64,000 nucleotides of DNA. Source: Sulfitobacter sp. F26204. GTDB lineage: Bacteria; Pseudomonadota; Alphaproteobacteria; Rhodobacterales; Rhodobacteraceae. Shown here one piece after another: positions 52,929-62,892 of the stretch; the first letter of the stretch is position 1; every line of letters starts with the position of its first letter. Location: NCBI RefSeq assembly GCF_026410305.1, contig NZ_JAPMLQ010000001.1, positions 682,001 to 746,000 on the forward strand, written 5' to 3'. The notes beneath the pieces are model-generated. The model was not told the DNA's origin. It ran no database searches and saw only the letters and a program-made list of their open reading frames with translations. Both the position numbers and the translations under genes were made by a program.

Positions 52929-53996
52929 TTACCCGGGGGTGGCCATCTCTTTCAGCCGGGCGCGGGCCTGTGAAAAAGACAAAAGGCGTTTACCTTCTTC
53001 ATCCCAGAGATGGAGGCGGGCATTCTCAAAACTTTCCCGAATGGTCATTCTGTTGCCGTCGGCAAGGTCCACATGATCGCGCAACACTTCCGGCAGGCGA
53101 TAGAAAGGGATGCGGCTATAGAGATGATGCACATGATGCACGCCAATGTTTGCGCTGAGCCATTGCAGGACCGAGGGCATGACATAATGCGAGCTTCCGT
53201 GCATCGCCGCCTCGTGTAGTTGCCAGTTTTCTTCTTCTTCCCAATGGGTCGTTTCAAATTGGTGCTGGACATAGAACAACCAAACACCGGCTGTCGCCGC
53301 CAGCAGCGTGGAGGGAACAAAAATCAACAGGATTGGCATCAGACCGCCGAAATAGAGGATGATCGCCAGTGCCCCAATAATAGCGGCGTTGGTGCCCATC
53401 GCACTGATCCAATAGCGCAGGTTGTTCATCAGACCCAATGGGATACGGTTTTGCAAAAAGAACAAATATCCCGGCCCAAGACCAAAAAGCACGATCGGAT
53501 GACGGTACAATCTATACATCAGACGGGTGAACGGCCCGCTTTCCTGATATTCGGCGACAGTCATTGTGTGCACATCGCCCATGCCCCGTCGCGACAGGTT
53601 CCCTGACGCGCTGTGATGGATCGAATGAGTGCGTTGCCAAACGTCATAAGGCGTGAGCGTCAGAACTCCGAGCGTGCGTCCCAACCAATCGCTGACTGTG
53701 CGGTTCTTGAAAAAGGCACCATGTCCGCAATCATGCTGGATCGCAAAAAGCCGCAACAGAAAAGCGGCATTCAACATCGACAGGGCGAAGGTCAGCCAGT
53801 AGCTGACCGAAAGTGACAGCCAGGCCAGTATCCACAACAGCAGAAACGGGCCGACAGTTGCTGCCAGTTCAAAGGAACTGCGCCATGTGCTGGGCTCGCG
53901 GTATTCTGCCAAAATCTTGACCCAGTCTCTTGCAGGTCGGGGATCAGACGTCGGCCGCGTGACGGGAGAATGTTGGTTCATGTGCCTGTTCTTCAT
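52929..53996 (-). CDS. Membrane fatty acid desaturase
   Basis: A 355-aa FA_desaturase family diiron membrane enzyme. The three His boxes are HDCGH (near 89), HSIHH (near 125) and HHVHH (near 289), with hydrophobic pairs between them. The start may be the ATG at 53996 (MKNRHMNQ) or 53981 (MNQHSP). It probably inserts a double bond in acyl chains. It is monocistronic. Confidence 0.93.
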   Translation of the reverse strand: MKNRHMNQHSPVTRPTSDPRPARDWVKILAEYREPSTWRSSFELAATVGPFLLLWILAWLSLSVSYWLTFALSMLNAAFLLRLFAIQHDCGHGAFFKNRTVSDWLGRTLGVLTLTPYDVWQRTHSIHHSASGNLSRRGMGDVHTMTVAEYQESGPFTRLMYRLYRHPIVLFGLGPGYLFFLQNRIPLGLMNNLRYWISAMGTNAAIIGALAIILYFGGLMPILLIFVPSTLLAATAGVWLFYVQHQFETTHWEEEENWQLHEAAMHGSSHYVMPSVLQWLSANIGVHHVHHLYSRIPFYRLPEVLRDHVDLADGNRMTIRESFENARLHLWDEEGKRLLSFSQARARLKEMATPG

Positions 53997-54198
53997 TTTT
54001 GTTAACCCCTTCATAGAGCAATCGACGGGTCACGCAAACGACACTTGCGCGATGAACCTTAATAATCTCTTCAGCAGAGGTTTTTTTGATGTTGCAAGCC
54101 GGTTGGCCGCAATGGAAACGCCCACATCGCCAGTCGGGGCAATATGGGGCGATCCATTGCACCGGGCATATCCGCCACCGAACTGTCAGGAATGTTGT

Positions 54199-55368
54199 TT
54201 ACTGCAAATCGTCAAACGCCTGTGCCAGACGGTCACAGGCCTCTTGCACACGGGCGCGCGGGGTGGCGATGTTGAAGCGCAGGAAATTTTCGCCGCCTTT
54301 TCCGAAGGTCGGTCCGTGATTGACCGCGATGCGGGCGTCTTGTTGCACCCGGCGGATGTATTCGTCACTGGCCATGCCGGTTCCGCCAAAATCGACCCAG
54401 GCCAGATAGGTGGCTTCGAGGTTCATTGATTGCAGCCCGGGAATGGCATTGACGGCATCATCAAAAAGCCGTCGGTTGCCATCCAGATAGGCCACGCATT
54501 CGTCAACCCAAGTGGCACCTTCAGGTGAATAGGCCGCTGTGGCCATGAAGACCCCGAATGAGTTTGCCGACAAGCCAAGCGCCATCATCCTTGCGCCGAA
54601 TTTTTCGCGCAAACCAGGATCCTCGATGATCACATTACCCGAATGACTGCCCGCGATGTTGAAGGTTTTCGTGGTGGCGGTCATCATCACCAGCCGATCA
54701 GTAATCCCATCGATATGGGCCATTGGAATATGGGTATTGCCGGGCATCACCAGATCATGATGAATTTCGTCAGACACCAGAATCAGATCGTGGCGGATGG
54801 CAAAATCCGCGACACCCTGGAGTTCTTCGCGGCTCCAGACACGGCCACCCGGATTATGCGGTGAACACAGGATCAGCATCTTTTCCGCGCCGGTCATCTG
54901 TGCATCCCATGCGTCAAAGTCCATCTCGTAACGGCCTGCGTTCATCGGCATCTCGCATTCAACAACCTTGCGGCCGGCCGCCTTAACGATTTTGGCAAAG
55001 GCGTGATAGATTGGCGTGAAGAGCACCACGCCATCGCCCGGATCAGTATAGGTATCCACACACATTGCCGTGCCGTTCACCAAACCATGGGTGGTGAAAA
55101 TCCAGGATGGATCCACCTTCCAGCCATGGCGGCTGTCCATCCACCACTGGATCGCTTCGAGGTATTTGCTGTCATCACCGAAGTAGCCGTAGATCCCGTG
55201 ATCCAGCATATCGCGCAGGGCGTTCTGGATGACCTGGGGTGGTCGGAAATCCATGTCCGCAACCCACATTGCAATACCTTCGTCGCGGGGCACACCATAA
55301 AGTGCTTCCATGTTGTCCCATTTGGCGCAATGGGTGGCGCGGCGGTCGATGATTTCGTCAAAGTTCAT
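54199..55368 (-). CDS. MalY/PatB-type aminotransferase (C-S beta-lyase)
   Basis: A 389-aa PLP enzyme. DRRATHCAKWDNMEALYGV and IAMWVADMDFRPP are characteristic of MalY/PatB cystathionine beta-lyases. The PLP Lys is in TATTKTFNIAGSHSG, and YHAFAKIVKAAG with SPHNPGGRVW follow the fold. The ATG at 55368 follows AGGAG. Activity likely cystathionine or cysteine-conjugate cleavage. It is divergent from the deformylase array. Confidence 0.92.
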   Translation of the reverse strand: MNFDEIIDRRATHCAKWDNMEALYGVPRDEGIAMWVADMDFRPPQVIQNALRDMLDHGIYGYFGDDSKYLEAIQWWMDSRHGWKVDPSWIFTTHGLVNGTAMCVDTYTDPGDGVVLFTPIYHAFAKIVKAAGRKVVECEMPMNAGRYEMDFDAWDAQMTGAEKMLILCSPHNPGGRVWSREELQGVADFAIRHDLILVSDEIHHDLVMPGNTHIPMAHIDGITDRLVMMTATTKTFNIAGSHSGNVIIEDPGLREKFGARMMALGLSANSFGVFMATAAYSPEGATWVDECVAYLDGNRRLFDDAVNAIPGLQSMNLEATYLAWVDFGGTGMASDEYIRRVQQDARIAVNHGPTFGKGGENFLRFNIATPRARVQEACDRLAQAFDDLQ

Positions 55369-55465
55369 GGGGTGCTCCTGTTTTCTTGGGCGCCACGCTA
55401 GCGAGATGCGCCGCGGCTGCAACCCCTTGCTTGCAGTGTCGGAGGGCTTGGCCTACATCACCAGC

Positions 55466-55984
55466 ATGAAACGTACGATCCTTTTGCACCCCGACCCGCG
55501 GCTCAAGAAATTGGCCATGCCTGTTGCCGATCTGAGCGACGAATTACGGCTGTTGGCCGATGATATGATGCGTACGATGTACGAGGCCCCCGGCATCGGG
55601 TTGGCTGCACCCCAGGTTGGCGTGCTGGATCGCCTTATCGTGCTGGATTGTGTTAAGGAGGAAGGCGAAAAACCGCGCCCTCTGGTGATGTTCAATCCGG
55701 TCATCAAGGCATCTTCGGAAGAGTTGAATACCTATGAAGAAGGCTGTCTGTCCCTGCCGGATCTCTATGCCGATGTGACGCGACCCAAAGTCGTTGATGT
55801 CGAATGGATGGATCGAAACGGCAACCCACAGGCCGAAACCTTTGACGGATTGTGGGCCACCTGTGTTCAGCATGAAATCGACCATTTGGACGGCAAATTG
55901 TTTATCGACTATCTAAAGCCGCTCAAGCGCCAAATGATGACGCGCAAAATGGTCAAGCTGAAACGCGAGCTGGCGCGCGGATGA
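55466..55984 (+). CDS. def: Peptide deformylase, first gene (complete motifs)
   Basis: A 172-aa zinc/iron hydrolase that removes the formyl group from nascent proteins. All three motifs are intact: GIGLAAPQ (43-50), EGCLS (92-96) and QHEIDH (H136, E137, H140). Start at the ATG at 55466 (MKRTILLHPDPRLK), not the upstream frame. Its stop overlaps the next gene by ATGA. First of three in tandem. Confidence 0.95.
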   Translation: MKRTILLHPDPRLKKLAMPVADLSDELRLLADDMMRTMYEAPGIGLAAPQVGVLDRLIVLDCVKEEGEKPRPLVMFNPVIKASSEELNTYEEGCLSLPDLYADVTRPKVVDVEWMDRNGNPQAETFDGLWATCVQHEIDHLDGKLFIDYLKPLKRQMMTRKMVKLKRELARG

Positions 55985-56478
55985 CTGTTTTGAAGATTGT
56001 TTTGTGGCCTGATCCGCGGCTGGCCGAGACCTGCGCGCCTATTGCCGAAATTACGCCCGACATCAAAACCCTGGCGGCGGATATGCTCGAAACAATGTAT
56101 GCGGCACCGGGCCGCGGACTGGCGGCACCGCAAGTCGGGGTAATGCAGCGCATGTTTGTCATGGATACAGGCTGGAAAGAGGGTAAATCCGATCCACTGG
56201 TCTGTATTAACCCGATGCTGCAAGAGGTCAGCGAAGACAGGGTGGACAACGATGAAGGCTGTCTCAGCATTCCCGGCGTCCAGGCGCGGATCAGCCGTCC
56301 TGCTCAGGTACGGATGGTCTGGACCGGATTGAACGGTGCTCGTTATGTCCAGAGTTTTGACGGTTTTGCTGCGACTTGCGTTCAACATGAGCTGGATCAT
56401 CTGGACGGGGTGGTGACCTTTGACCATCTGGCGGCAGAGGATCGTACCGCCCTGATTGCGGAGTATTATGGACGATGA
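55981..56478 (+). CDS. Peptide deformylase, second gene (variant motif 1)
   Basis: A 165-aa deformylase. Metal and catalytic residues are kept: E92-G-C94-L-S96 and H136-E137-L-D-H140. Motif 1 is GRGLAAPQ (44-51), with Arg45 where Ile/Val is usual. It probably has activity, but the substituted residue lines the substrate pocket edge, so specificity may differ. It is coupled by ATGA to both neighbours. Confidence 0.9.
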   Translation: MTVLKIVLWPDPRLAETCAPIAEITPDIKTLAADMLETMYAAPGRGLAAPQVGVMQRMFVMDTGWKEGKSDPLVCINPMLQEVSEDRVDNDEGCLSIPGVQARISRPAQVRMVWTGLNGARYVQSFDGFAATCVQHELDHLDGVVTFDHLAAEDRTALIAEYYGR

Positions 56479-56972
56479 CACAGCGTAAAATTCTCCAGTG
56501 GCCGGATAAGCGGCTGCGGACCAAAGCCCAGGAAGTGACAGAAATCAACGATGAAGTGCGGGCGATTTGGGATGATATGATCGATACCATGGATGCCATG
56601 CCTGGTGTGGGTCTTGGCGCGCCGCAGATCGGGGTGATGTTGCGGCTGGCGGTGGTCGATGCCTCGTCCGACCGCAATAAACGTATCCGCATGGCCAACC
56701 CCATGGTGATCGAAGCATCGGCCAGGGCGAACGAACATGAAGAGGCCAGCCCCTGTTTGCCGGGTGTTTCGGCCAGGATCACGCGACCACGCGCGGTTTC
56801 AGTGCGTTACCTGAACCAGGACGGAGTGATCCAGCGCGGCGAATTTGTCGGGCTGGAAGCGACCAGCGTTCAGCATCAGATCGACCATCTTGATGGCAAG
56901 ATGTACTTTGACCATCTCAGCAAGACCAAACGTGACATGTTGCTGCGCAAGGCGCGGAAATTGAAAGGGTAG
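56475..56972 (+). CDS. Degenerate peptide deformylase-like protein, third gene
   Basis: A 165-aa protein with the deformylase fold pattern: GVGLGAPQ (44-51). In motif 2, EASPCLPG (90-97), the metal-binding Cys position is Ser92, with a Cys two places on. In motif 3, QHQIDH (133-138), the catalytic Glu is Gln135; both metal His remain. It is therefore unlikely to deformylate. The reading frame is intact and coupled to the two active genes, so it is kept by selection. fmt follows by 31 bp. Confidence 0.88.
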   Translation: MTQRKILQWPDKRLRTKAQEVTEINDEVRAIWDDMIDTMDAMPGVGLGAPQIGVMLRLAVVDASSDRNKRIRMANPMVIEASARANEHEEASPCLPGVSARITRPRAVSVRYLNQDGVIQRGEFVGLEATSVQHQIDHLDGKMYFDHLSKTKRDMLLRKARKLKG

Positions 56973-57003
56973 GAAACAGCGGCTTTCCTATTGAGGTGAC
57001 CAA

Positions 57004-57918
57004 ATGCGTATCGTTTTTATGGGCACGCCGGACTTCTCGGTTCCCGCTCTGGATGCCTTGGTCGCGGCCGGGCACGAGATTGCCGCCGTCTATTGCCAAC
57101 CACCGCGCCCTGCGGGCCGTGGCAAAAAGCCCCGCCCCACACCGGTCCATGTCCGCGCAGAGGCGCTGGGCCTTGCCGTGCGCCATCCGGTTTCGTTGAA
57201 AACCGCCGAAGCCCTGCAGGATTTCAAGAACCTTGAATCGGAGGTTGCGGTTGTGGTCGCCTATGGGTTGATCCTGCCGCAATCGATTCTGGATGCGCCT
57301 GAAATGGGGTGTCTCAATATCCATGCCAGCCTCTTGCCTCGATGGCGGGGGGCCGCACCGATCCATCGGGCGATCATGGCGGGCGATGAACAAACCGGTG
57401 TCTGCATCATGCAGATGGAGGCGGGTTTGGATACCGGGCCTGTCCTGATGCGGGTCGAGACCGCGATCGGCGCGGAAGAAACCACAGGGCAATTGCATGG
57501 CCGGCTGAGCGAAATGGGGGCGGCAGCGATTGTCACAGCACTTTCCGGTCTGGGAGAACTTGAAGCGCATCCGCAGGCGACTGAGGGTGTGACCTATGCC
57601 AGCAAGATCGACAAGGCGGAGGCAAGGATCGACTGGACCCGTCCGGCTGTCGAGATCGATCGTCTGATCCGCGGGCTGGCACCCTTTCCGGGGGCCTGGT
57701 TCGAACTGGATGGCACACGTGTCAAGGCGCTTGGCGCGCGGTATAGCGCAGGATGCGGGGAACCAGGCCAGGTGCTGGACAGCGGGTTGCGCATTGCCTG
57801 CGGAAGCGGAGCGGTCCAACTGACCCGCTTGCAACGTGCGGGAAAGGCAGCGCAGGATACTGAGGTGTTTCAGAGCGGTGCACAGATTGCAGCAGGCACA
57901 CTGCTGAACGGAGATTGA
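57004..57918 (+). CDS. fmt: Methionyl-tRNA formyltransferase
   Basis: A 304-aa enzyme that formylates Met-tRNA for initiation. [19 protein letters not shown], then [22 protein letters not shown] and the GLDTGPVLM loop with 10-formyl-THF contacts; the C-terminal Formyl_trans_C domain begins near residue 205. It overlaps the frame of a short downstream gene slightly. Clustered with three deformylase-type genes, as often seen for def-fmt. Confidence 0.97.
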   Translation: MRIVFMGTPDFSVPALDALVAAGHEIAAVYCQPPRPAGRGKKPRPTPVHVRAEALGLAVRHPVSLKTAEALQDFKNLESEVAVVVAYGLILPQSILDAPEMGCLNIHASLLPRWRGAAPIHRAIMAGDEQTGVCIMQMEAGLDTGPVLMRVETAIGAEETTGQLHGRLSEMGAAAIVTALSGLGELEAHPQATEGVTYASKIDKAEARIDWTRPAVEIDRLIRGLAPFPGAWFELDGTRVKALGARYSAGCGEPGQVLDSGLRIACGSGAVQLTRLQRAGKAAQDTEVFQSGAQIAAGTLLNGD

Positions 57919-57922
57919 CGCG

Positions 57923-58159
57923 ATGTTTTTGGTCCTATTTGGTACGGTCGTCATTGCAGGCATCATTGGCTATGCCTCGGAAAAGACCGGCTGGACACAT
58001 AATGGCTATCTGCAATCCATCATCATCTGTGTGGGCGGCGCATTCCTGTTTTATTTCATCCGCATCATGTTCGGCTTCGGCTTTGCCTCTCCCGGTGTCA
58101 ATGCGATTGTATCTTCCATCGGGGCGTTGATCATCGTGCCGTTTCACTGGCGGCGCTGA
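57923..58159 (+). CDS. Small membrane protein (possible GlsB/YeaQ-like)
   Basis: A 78-aa protein with two or three hydrophobic segments (VLFGTVVIAGIIGYASEKTGW; SIIICVGGAFLFYFIRIMF; VNAIVSSIGALIIVPFHW). Start ATG at 57923 preceded by GGAG (in CGGAGATTGACGCG). It follows fmt by 4 bp. Only the Gly-rich two-helix pattern suggests the GlsB family; the name is tentative. Confidence 0.65.
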   Translation: MFLVLFGTVVIAGIIGYASEKTGWTHNGYLQSIIICVGGAFLFYFIRIMFGFGFASPGVNAIVSSIGALIIVPFHWRR

Positions 58160-58200
58160 CGGAATGAGTTTAAAGGCAAGATGAAGTCAGTGGGCGGGGT

Positions 58201-58824
58201 CTAGTTTTTTGGGGGGCTGCTTTTGTACACGGGCAGGTGCCATCCAAACATGAGTGAACCGGCGCGCAGCACCCAGGTGACCAGAGCACAGGCCAGCAGC
58301 GCCACCGGCGTTTCAAGCAGATACATCTTGGCAATGCAGGCCGTTGCGGCACCGGCAAATGCAGCGGTTACATAAAGTTCGCTTTGTTTCAGGACCAGGG
58401 GCACCTCACCGACCACAACATCCCGCATCAGCCCGCCCATGCAGCCTGTGATCATGCCCATCAGCATTACGATCACTGCGGAATGTCCGAGACCGAGGGC
58501 CACACCGACGCCTGCCGCCACTGCCACGGGAAGTGCGAAACTGTCCAGCCAGATCAGCGCGCGCAGGCGGCTTTCGAGCAGATGGGCGGTGAAGAAGATG
58601 ACAAAAGCTGCGCTGACCGCAACGGCCAGGTAGGTTGGGTTCGCAATCCAGAAGATCGGGTTGCGGTCGAGCAGCAGATCGCGAATCGTGCCGCCGCCCA
58701 AGGCTGTGAGACAGGCGATAAAGGCAAAGCCGACCAGGTCAAGCTGCGCCCGGCTGGCAACCAGCGCACCGGTGATCGCGAAGATCAGAACCGATGCATA
58801 ATCCAGCAGGGAAACCAGGGTCAT
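58201..58824 (-). CDS. TRIC-like (UPF0126/YicG) membrane protein
   Basis: A 207-aa protein with seven helices in two repeats: [48 protein letters not shown], then [24 protein letters not shown]. The Gly-rich GGGTIRD and GGLMRD motifs match bacterial TRIC channels/UPF0126. The stop of RNase HI overlaps its start (ATGA-type), so it follows the rnhA gene in one transcript. Confidence 0.9.
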   Translation of the reverse strand: MTLVSLLDYASVLIFAITGALVASRAQLDLVGFAFIACLTALGGGTIRDLLLDRNPIFWIANPTYLAVAVSAAFVIFFTAHLLESRLRALIWLDSFALPVAVAAGVGVALGLGHSAVIVMLMGMITGCMGGLMRDVVVGEVPLVLKQSELYVTAAFAGAATACIAKMYLLETPVALLACALVTWVLRAGSLMFGWHLPVYKSSPPKN

Positions 58825-59273
58825 GGTTTGAAAGGGGCCATGCCCGCACGGGCGAGTGCGTCGGCACGTTCATTTTCCGGATGGCCTGCGTGGCCCTTGA
58901 CCCATTTCCAGGTGACCCGGTGGCGGGCGTTCGCGTTGTCCAGTCGTTGCCAGAGCTCCGCATTTTTCACCGGCTTTTTGGCCGCGTTTTTCCAGCCGTT
59001 CTTTTTCCAGCCGAATATCCAGCCGGTGATGCCGTTCTTGACATAATTGCTGTCGGTCACAATCGTGATCTCGGTCTCACGCTCCAGCGCTTCAAGCGCG
59101 TGTATCGCGGCGAGCAGTTCCATGCGGTTGTTGGTTGTGTTTGACTCGCCGCCTTTCAACTCGCGTTCCTTGATGATCTTGTCGCCATCACGCGCCTGCA
59201 TCAGCGCGCCCCAGCCGCCGGGGCCGGGATTGCCCGAACAGGCACCGTCGGTGTATGCATAAAGCTTAGCCAT
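58821..59273 (-). CDS. rnhA: Ribonuclease HI
   Basis: A 150-aa enzyme degrading RNA in RNA/DNA hybrids. The acidic active site is visible: Asp in [11 protein letters not shown], Glu in NRMELLAAI, Asp in VTDSNYV and Asp in NERADALAR. The basic protrusion segment [15 protein letters not shown] is present. Start ATG at 59273 lies inside the 3' end of the methyltransferase gene (8-bp overlap). Confidence 0.97.
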   Translation of the reverse strand: MAKLYAYTDGACSGNPGPGGWGALMQARDGDKIIKERELKGGESNTTNNRMELLAAIHALEALERETEITIVTDSNYVKNGITGWIFGWKKNGWKNAAKKPVKNAELWQRLDNANARHRVTWKWVKGHAGHPENERADALARAGMAPFKP

Positions 59274-59859
59274 GAGCGTCAATCACCACCCAGCCTGAAT
59301 ATTGACCTGCAAGTCCCTTGCCGTAGCCGGTCCAGTTCCGCTGCGGCGCGAAACCGGCAGTGCGCAACAGCGCTTCCAGCTCTTCGTTGGAATAATATTC
59401 GTAGAAGCGCCCCAGATCATCGCGCCCGCCACCCGTGCCGGTTTTCATCCCGATAAAGAAGCGTCCCCCCGGTTTGAGCGCTCTGCGCAGGGCCGACAGA
59501 TGTCGGGGCAGGTCCGCGCGGGGCGCATGCAGCAGGCTGAAGCTGGCCCAGATGCCGTCATAGGCATCGACTTCGGCTACATGGTCAAAAACTCCGTGCC
59601 GTGCGGTGACACCTTTTATCTGAGCCGCCCGGCGCGCCATTTCCGCCGAGGCATCCAAAGCCGTGACTTTCAGACCCGCTTGTGCAAAGAGGCGTGCGTA
59701 ATTGCCCGGTCCGCAGCCCAGATCAAGCACCGCGCCACCCTCCGGAAAGGCGGCCACGAAGGCCTGCCAGATGGTCTGTTCCTCCGCCTCGACGCGCATC
59801 ATACGTTCGTAATCATCGGCCTGCGCATCATAGACCGCGATTGTTTCTGGGTCACTCAA
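59266..59859 (-). CDS. Class I SAM-dependent methyltransferase
   Basis: A 197-aa Methyltransf_11-type protein: [28 protein letters not shown] is the SAM site. It seems to start with TTG at 59859, overlapping the stop of the upstream DUF3429 gene (TTTGA) with CGGAG 7 nt before; the 283-codon open frame would cover that gene in another frame and is not used. The substrate is unknown; a small-molecule or lipid acceptor is possible. Confidence 0.82.
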   Translation of the reverse strand: MSDPETIAVYDAQADDYERMMRVEAEEQTIWQAFVAAFPEGGAVLDLGCGPGNYARLFAQAGLKVTALDASAEMARRAAQIKGVTARHGVFDHVAEVDAYDGIWASFSLLHAPRADLPRHLSALRRALKPGGRFFIGMKTGTGGGRDDLGRFYEYYSNEELEALLRTAGFAPQRNWTGYGKGLAGQYSGWVVIDAHG

Positions 59860-60326
59860 AGGAAAACTCCGATGCACAGGCAGGCAAGGACGATAACAGT
59901 CAGCTGAATCCGCAACGACATCCACCATTGTGGTGCCAGATCCCATCTGTAGAATGCGTAATCGAGGATCAGCAACCCGATAAACCCGGTCATCAAATTG
60001 ATAAGCGCGCTGGTCACACCCTCTCCCGGCATCAGGAACCACCACAGGGCGGGCAATACCGACAAGGCATAGGCCGCGGCAGCCTGCCTCCCTGTGCCAT
60101 TGGTGGCAAAACCCCAAAGAACCCCGGACATGAAGGGAAGGATAATCCCGCCATAGCGGATCATGATCAGCCTGCCATCACCGCCCAGAACCGTGGGCAG
60201 GGGCCAATCGGGCACGGCGAACAGATCGAGGACCAGAAGAGCCGCCCACAGAAAGGGGACAAGTCCGGCAAGGCCCAAAAGGAGAGCGGAGGCGGGGATG
60301 CGGTTCAGAAACACAGCGCCCTCCAT
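59856..60326 (-). CDS. DUF3429-like membrane protein
   Basis: A 156-aa protein with five hydrophobic helices (SALLLGLAGLVPFLWAAL; YGGIILPFMSGVLWGFAT; YALSVLPALWWFLM; LMTGFIGLLILDYAFY; IQLTVIVLACLCIGVF). YGGIILPFMSGVLWG matches DUF3429. The function is unknown. First gene of the run to rnhA on the minus strand. Confidence 0.8.
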   Translation of the reverse strand: MEGAVFLNRIPASALLLGLAGLVPFLWAALLVLDLFAVPDWPLPTVLGGDGRLIMIRYGGIILPFMSGVLWGFATNGTGRQAAAAYALSVLPALWWFLMPGEGVTSALINLMTGFIGLLILDYAFYRWDLAPQWWMSLRIQLTVIVLACLCIGVFL

Positions 60327-60473
60327 GTCTGTTCGACTGCGTGCGGTTGACGGTCCGATACGGGGCCCAGCGAGGGCGAATCCGTGCCAAAGGCAGGTGT
60401 TTTGATTGAAACAGCGGGCAGAATTGAAATCGAACTCATCCGTCTGGCCTTTCCGTGAGCAAGCGTGCGGGCG

Positions 60474-61424
60474 TCATGCAGTCTCCCGCAGCACTCGAGG
60501 TACCTTGAATTCGACATTCTCTTGCGCGGTTTCAACTTGCTCCTTTGTCACTTCGTAACGCGCAGTAAAGGCATCGATCACCTCATTGATCAGTATTTCA
60601 GGCGCGGAAGCGCCGGCCGTGATTCCGATGCTGCGAATGCCTTCAAGACTGCGCCAATCGATGTCCGCTGCGCGTTGCACAAGTTGCGCATAGTTGCACC
60701 CGGCACGTGCACCGACCTCGACAAGACGTTTGGAGTTCGATGAATTGGGGGCACCGACCACAAGCATCGCGTCGCATTTCGGGGCCATCGCCTTGACCGC
60801 CTCTTGCCGGTTGGTGGTGGCATAACAGATGTCTTCCTTGTGTGGTCCGACAATCTTGGGGAAGCGCGCCTGCAAGGCCGTTACAATTTCTGCGGTGTCA
60901 TCTACGCTGAGGGTGGTTTGCGTGACATAGGCCAGTTTCGCCGGGTCCTGTACGGCGAGTCCGGACACATCTTCGGGCGTTTCCACCAAAAGAACGTCAC
61001 CTTCGGGCAATTGCCCCATGGTGCCGATGGTTTCGGGGTGGCCGGCATGACCGATCATGATCATTTGCAGGCCTGCATCGGCATGACGCTGCGCTTCGAT
61101 ATGAACCTTGCTGACCAGAGGGCAGGTGGCATCGACATAGACCATCTGACGCGCCATGGCCGCAGAGGGTACGGATTTGGGCACCCCATGAGCGGAAAAG
61201 ATCACCGGGCGGTCGTCGGGGCATTCGTCGAGTTCTTCGACAAACACCGCACCCTTGTCACGCAACCCGTCAACAACGAATTTATTATGCACGATCTCGT
61301 GGCGCACATAGACCGGTGCCCCCCACTTTTCCAAAGCCATCTCGACAATCTTGATGGCACGATCCACACCGGCGCAGAAACCACGCGGGGCGGCCAGAAA
61401 CAAGGTTAGTGGGGGCTTGGTCAT
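60474..61424 (-). CDS. ispH: 4-hydroxy-3-methylbut-2-enyl diphosphate reductase
   Basis: A 316-aa [4Fe-4S] enzyme, last step of the MEP isoprenoid pathway. The three cluster Cys lie in [16 protein letters not shown] and [11 protein letters not shown]; substrate-binding HAGHPET and [10 protein letters not shown] are conserved. Start ATG at 61424 after AGGAG. A 50-bp gap separates it from the NYN protein gene upstream. Confidence 0.97.
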   Translation of the reverse strand: MTKPPLTLFLAAPRGFCAGVDRAIKIVEMALEKWGAPVYVRHEIVHNKFVVDGLRDKGAVFVEELDECPDDRPVIFSAHGVPKSVPSAAMARQMVYVDATCPLVSKVHIEAQRHADAGLQMIMIGHAGHPETIGTMGQLPEGDVLLVETPEDVSGLAVQDPAKLAYVTQTTLSVDDTAEIVTALQARFPKIVGPHKEDICYATTNRQEAVKAMAPKCDAMLVVGAPNSSNSKRLVEVGARAGCNYAQLVQRAADIDWRSLEGIRSIGITAGASAPEILINEVIDAFTARYEVTKEQVETAQENVEFKVPRVLRETA

Positions 61425-61473
61425 GATGCAGCTCCTTGGCTACAGGCAGACCTAAACATTTGCGCGGGCCGGA

Positions 61474-62028
61474 TCAATCGTCGAGCTGCTGGTCCGTCTC
61501 GCGTGGCGGGCGGCCGATCACGTCCTTGAGGTCTTCCAGCTCGATAAAGTTGTCGACCTGACGGCGCAGATCATCAGAGATCATCGGGGGTTGGCTGCGA
61601 ATCGTGGAGACACAGGAAACCCTGACGCCCTGACGTTGCAGACTTTCGACCAAGGGGCGGAAATCTCCATCGCCAGAAAAGATCACTATGTGATCCACAT
61701 GCGGGGCCAGTTCCATCGCATCAACTGCCAGTTCGATGTCCATGTTGCCCTTGACCTTACGGCGGCCCATGCTGTCGGTGTATTCCTTGGCGGGTTTCGT
61801 CACCATGGTAAAGCCGTTGTAATTCAGCCAGTCCACCAAGGGGCGGATCGGCGAATATTCGTCGTTTTCCAACAGGGCGGTATAATAAAACGCCCGCAAC
61901 AATTTGCCGCGGCGCATGAATTCATGGCGCAGCAATTTGTAGTCGATGTCAAAGCCAAGTGTCTTGGCCGCGGCATAGAGATTGGAGCCATCAATAAAGA
62001 GCGCAAGCCGCTCGTCTTTGTAAAACAT
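61474..62028 (-). CDS. NYN-domain protein (LabA/DUF88)
   Basis: A 184-aa PIN-like nuclease fold. LALFIDGSNLYAAAKTLG holds the first Asp, HIVIFSGDGDFRPLVESLQRQG the conserved SGDxDF pair; later VRVSCVST. NYN proteins of the LabA type may cleave RNA. Divergent from folK by about 150 bp. Confidence 0.9.
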   Translation of the reverse strand: MFYKDERLALFIDGSNLYAAAKTLGFDIDYKLLRHEFMRRGKLLRAFYYTALLENDEYSPIRPLVDWLNYNGFTMVTKPAKEYTDSMGRRKVKGNMDIELAVDAMELAPHVDHIVIFSGDGDFRPLVESLQRQGVRVSCVSTIRSQPPMISDDLRRQVDNFIELEDLKDVIGRPPRETDQQLDD

Positions 62029-62181
62029 CTAATGCCCTTCCGGCGTCACAGCCGCTTAGCTCTGAACGAATTACTGGCACAATGTCCAGAATGCAATGTA
62101 GAGTTGCGCCAAATGCCTGATGGCGCGGGGTGTCAAATCAGCGCCCGCAACTAACCGGGCTTCATGTAAGGCTTTTTCACC

Positions 62182-62808
62182 ATGCTGCAACCCAAAGTTC
62201 ACGGGGAAATGTGCGGTTCATCGCTCAAATCTGGTTCCTGTTTGCTTTTGGCTCTTGGGGCTAACCTGACGTCAAATGTAGGTGCGCCTGAAATTACCCT
62301 CCGGGCGGCGCTGGAATTGCTGAAAATACATGGCGCAACGATTCGCGCCACTAGTCCATTTTATAGCACACCTGCCTACCCTGCGGGGAACGGACCTGAC
62401 TACATAAATGCGGCGGTCAGGATTGCGGCACCCTGGAGCCCGGCCCAGACGCTGGAAACCTGTCATCAAATCGAAGCAGAGTTGGGACGGAAAAGAGCGC
62501 AACGATGGGGCCAGAGGACACTTGACCTCGACTTGATTGCCTATGACGATCAGGTGCTGCCCGACCCGCAAACCCATGCACGATGGCGTGATCTGCCGGT
62601 GGAGAGGCAAAAAACCGATACCCCTGATCAGTTGATCCTGCCGCACCCCCGCCTGCAAGAACGCGCATTTGTGCTGGTGCCGCTGGCGGACGTGGCACCG
62701 GAATGGGTGCATCCCGCGCTGGGATTAAGCGTTGCGCAGATGCGGGACAGGCTTGATCCGACCGATCTTAAGGCAGTGTGTCCGCTGTCGGAAAAGACGT
62801 TGAATTAG
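62182..62808 (+). CDS. folK: 2-amino-4-hydroxy-6-hydroxymethyldihydropteridine diphosphokinase
   Basis: A 208-aa folate-pathway kinase (HPPK). Blocks LLALGANLTSN, ATSPFYSTPAYP, RWGQRTLDLDLIAYDD and LPHPRLQERAFVLVPLADVAPEW are characteristic. The N-terminus has about 18 extra residues before the core, so the real start may be slightly downstream. It precedes rpoZ by 84 bp. Confidence 0.95.
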   Translation: MLQPKVHGEMCGSSLKSGSCLLLALGANLTSNVGAPEITLRAALELLKIHGATIRATSPFYSTPAYPAGNGPDYINAAVRIAAPWSPAQTLETCHQIEAELGRKRAQRWGQRTLDLDLIAYDDQVLPDPQTHARWRDLPVERQKTDTPDQLILPHPRLQERAFVLVPLADVAPEWVHPALGLSVAQMRDRLDPTDLKAVCPLSEKTLN

Positions 62809-62892
62809 GGCATCGAATTACGGCTTGTAAATCTGGCCAAAGCCGCCTAGGTACGCTTCTTCAGACTGCATTTTGAGATATTGGAGGCTTCC

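Noticed and set aside
59860-60117. N-terminal extension of the SAM methyltransferase frame to 283 codons
   Set aside because: It would lie fully inside the DUF3429 gene in another frame; the TTG start with CGGAG and TTTGA overlap fits better.
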